Assembly (NCBI RefSeq): GCF_000062885.1
Contig: NC_009142.1
Span: forward strand, 4,329,584 to 4,393,583
DNA from: Saccharopolyspora erythraea NRRL 2338
Lineage (GTDB): Bacteria; Actinomycetota; Actinomycetes; Mycobacteriales; Pseudonocardiaceae
Length of the DNA stretch: 64,000 nucleotides
Direction: 5' to 3'
Shown: positions 63,287-64,000 of the stretch, piece by piece
Numbering within the stretch: position 1 is the first letter of the stretch
Layout: each line of letters opens with the position of its first letter
The notes under the pieces: model-generated
The model's database searches: none
What the model saw: the letters and a program-made list of their open reading frames with translations, nothing else
Told to the model about the DNA's origin: nothing
Position numbers and translations under genes: made by a program

Positions 63287-64000
63287 TCAGCGTGCTCCAG
63301 CCATGATCGATGCGGCAGCGGGCTCGGAGACGCCGGCATCCTGGGCCCTCGAGCGCCTCGCACACCTGACCAGCGACACGAGCAGCACCAGTCCCAGCAA
63401 CAGGTACGGGTTGCCGACCAGGTGCTGCACCGGCGTCCACGGCCCACCGCTGGGCATCCACCTGAAGGACGCGGTCAGCACCACCAACGCGGTGACCACC
63501 CCGGCGGCCAGCCACCCCGCGCTGCGTTCCCGGACGGCGCAGGCCAGCATCACCAGGATCGCCGGCACGCACCACACCCAGTGGTCGGACCAGGACGTCG
63601 GCGAGACCAGCAGCGCCACCAGCGCGTTCGCGACGACCGCCAGCGGCGGGTCGACCCTGGCCATGGCATACGCCGCCAGCAGGACGACGACCACGCACAG
63701 CACCACCCACACCGCGGTCCGCAACGAGGGCGGCAGCTCCGAACGCGCGAGCGCCCCGGCGATCGACTGGTTGGTGTGGAAGGCCGAACCGCTGACGCCG
63801 TTGGCGGGCCCGGCTCCGAACCAGTAGTCCAGCGAGGCCGGGAAGCTCAGCAGGAAGCCCAGCACGGTACATCCGGCGGCGGTCACCACGCCGGTCACCG
63901 CCGCGCGGAAGTCCTTGCGGACCAGGAAGAACAGCAGGAAAGCCGCTGGTGTCAGCTTGATCGCGGCGGCGATGCCGATGAGCAGCCCGCGCGGCCAGCG
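63287..64000 (-). CDS. GT87/DUF2029-type membrane glycosyltransferase, C-terminal part
   Basis: The gene enters from the right edge; 237 C-terminal residues are visible in one open frame. Motifs of polyprenol-phosphate-mannose-dependent transferases are present: LLIGIAAAIKLTPAAFLLFF, SAFHTNQSIAGALARSELPP and VSPTSWSDHWVWCVPAILV, with at least five membrane helices. The family transfers mannose or arabinose to cell-wall glycolipids outside the membrane. The basic C-terminal tail is RCARRSRAQDAG. Confidence 0.85.
   Translation of the reverse strand, partial: RWPRGLLIGIAAAIKLTPAAFLLFFLVRKDFRAAVTGVVTAAGCTVLGFLLSFPASLDYWFGAGPANGVSGSAFHTNQSIAGALARSELPPSLRTAVWVVLCVVVVLLAAYAMARVDPPLAVVANALVALLVSPTSWSDHWVWCVPAILVMLACAVRERSAGWLAAGVVTALVVLTASFRWMPSGGPWTPVQHLVGNPYLLLGLVLLVSLVRCARRSRAQDAGVSEPAAASIMAGAR

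Overview
The window is very GC-rich with strong third-position G/C bias, frequent GTG (and some TTG) starts and tightly overlapping stop/start codons. The gene content (IclR, Lrp, TetR and LysR regulators, a DUF574 methyltransferase, Spo0M, a geosmin-synthase-like terpene cyclase, family 2B encapsulins) points to a mycelial actinomycete, most likely Pseudonocardiaceae (Saccharopolyspora-like). The genus is an inference. No insertion sequence, CRISPR array, rRNA or intact tRNA was seen.

Layout. 0-4.2 kb: end of a flavin monooxygenase, an IclR regulator, then decayed genes (a frameshifted cytidine/blasticidin deaminase and an M14 peptidase that has lost its catalytic domain) around a tRNA-like remnant, and a DUF574 methyltransferase. 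4.2-8.3 kb: an Lrp regulator divergent from a three-gene branched-chain 2-oxoacid dehydrogenase operon. 8.3-11 kb: metallo-hydrolase, nucleotidyltransferase, a small Gly-rich membrane protein and a possible anti-sigma-type ATP-binding protein. 11-15.8 kb: a glycerolipid cluster (glpD and a TetR gene, divergent from an alkyl-DHAP-synthase-like oxidase and a diacylglycerol-kinase-like gene). 15.8-23.7 kb: a sulfur/cysteine-responsive region with four short cysteine leader peptides, each directly behind a recognisable promoter. They precede a winged-helix regulator, two FMN reductases and a polar ABC importer that is translationally coupled to an unusual FAD/NAD(P)-binding protein. 23.7-30.7 kb: aldehyde dehydrogenase, CDF metal exporter, an MFS/AraC pair and an HTH-DUF4239-surface-protein operon.

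31.3-37.4 kb is the most notable part: one operon encoding two family 2B encapsulin shell proteins (each with an inserted cyclic-nucleotide-binding-like domain) flanking a two-domain geosmin-synthase-like terpene cyclase, followed by a polyprenyl diphosphate synthase and a strong terminator. It reads as a self-contained terpene-making nanocompartment with its own precursor supply. The general association is known; the two-shell arrangement, the altered active-site motifs of the cyclase and the co-encoded prenyl synthase deserve attention.

37.6-45 kb: a TetR/DHA2 efflux pair, a hypothetical gene, a ferritin-like/VIT1 iron transporter, a class III nucleotide cyclase, an SDR with its TetR regulator and an SDR pseudogene. 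45-52 kb: acyl-CoA catabolism (thioesterase, enoyl-CoA hydratase, MBL hydrolase, acyl-CoA dehydrogenase, thiolase) around two convergent, overlapping LysR genes. 52-64 kb: a Tat-exported TolB-propeller/amidohydrolase with a one-base frameshift, Spo0M, glutamate synthase gltBD, and part of a GT87-type membrane glycosyltransferase.

A 27-base identical element occurs twice in opposite orientation, at 22.8 and 52.1 kb. Four genes are broken by small indels or in-frame domain loss, so parts of this locus are decaying, unless some of the single-base cases are sequence errors.
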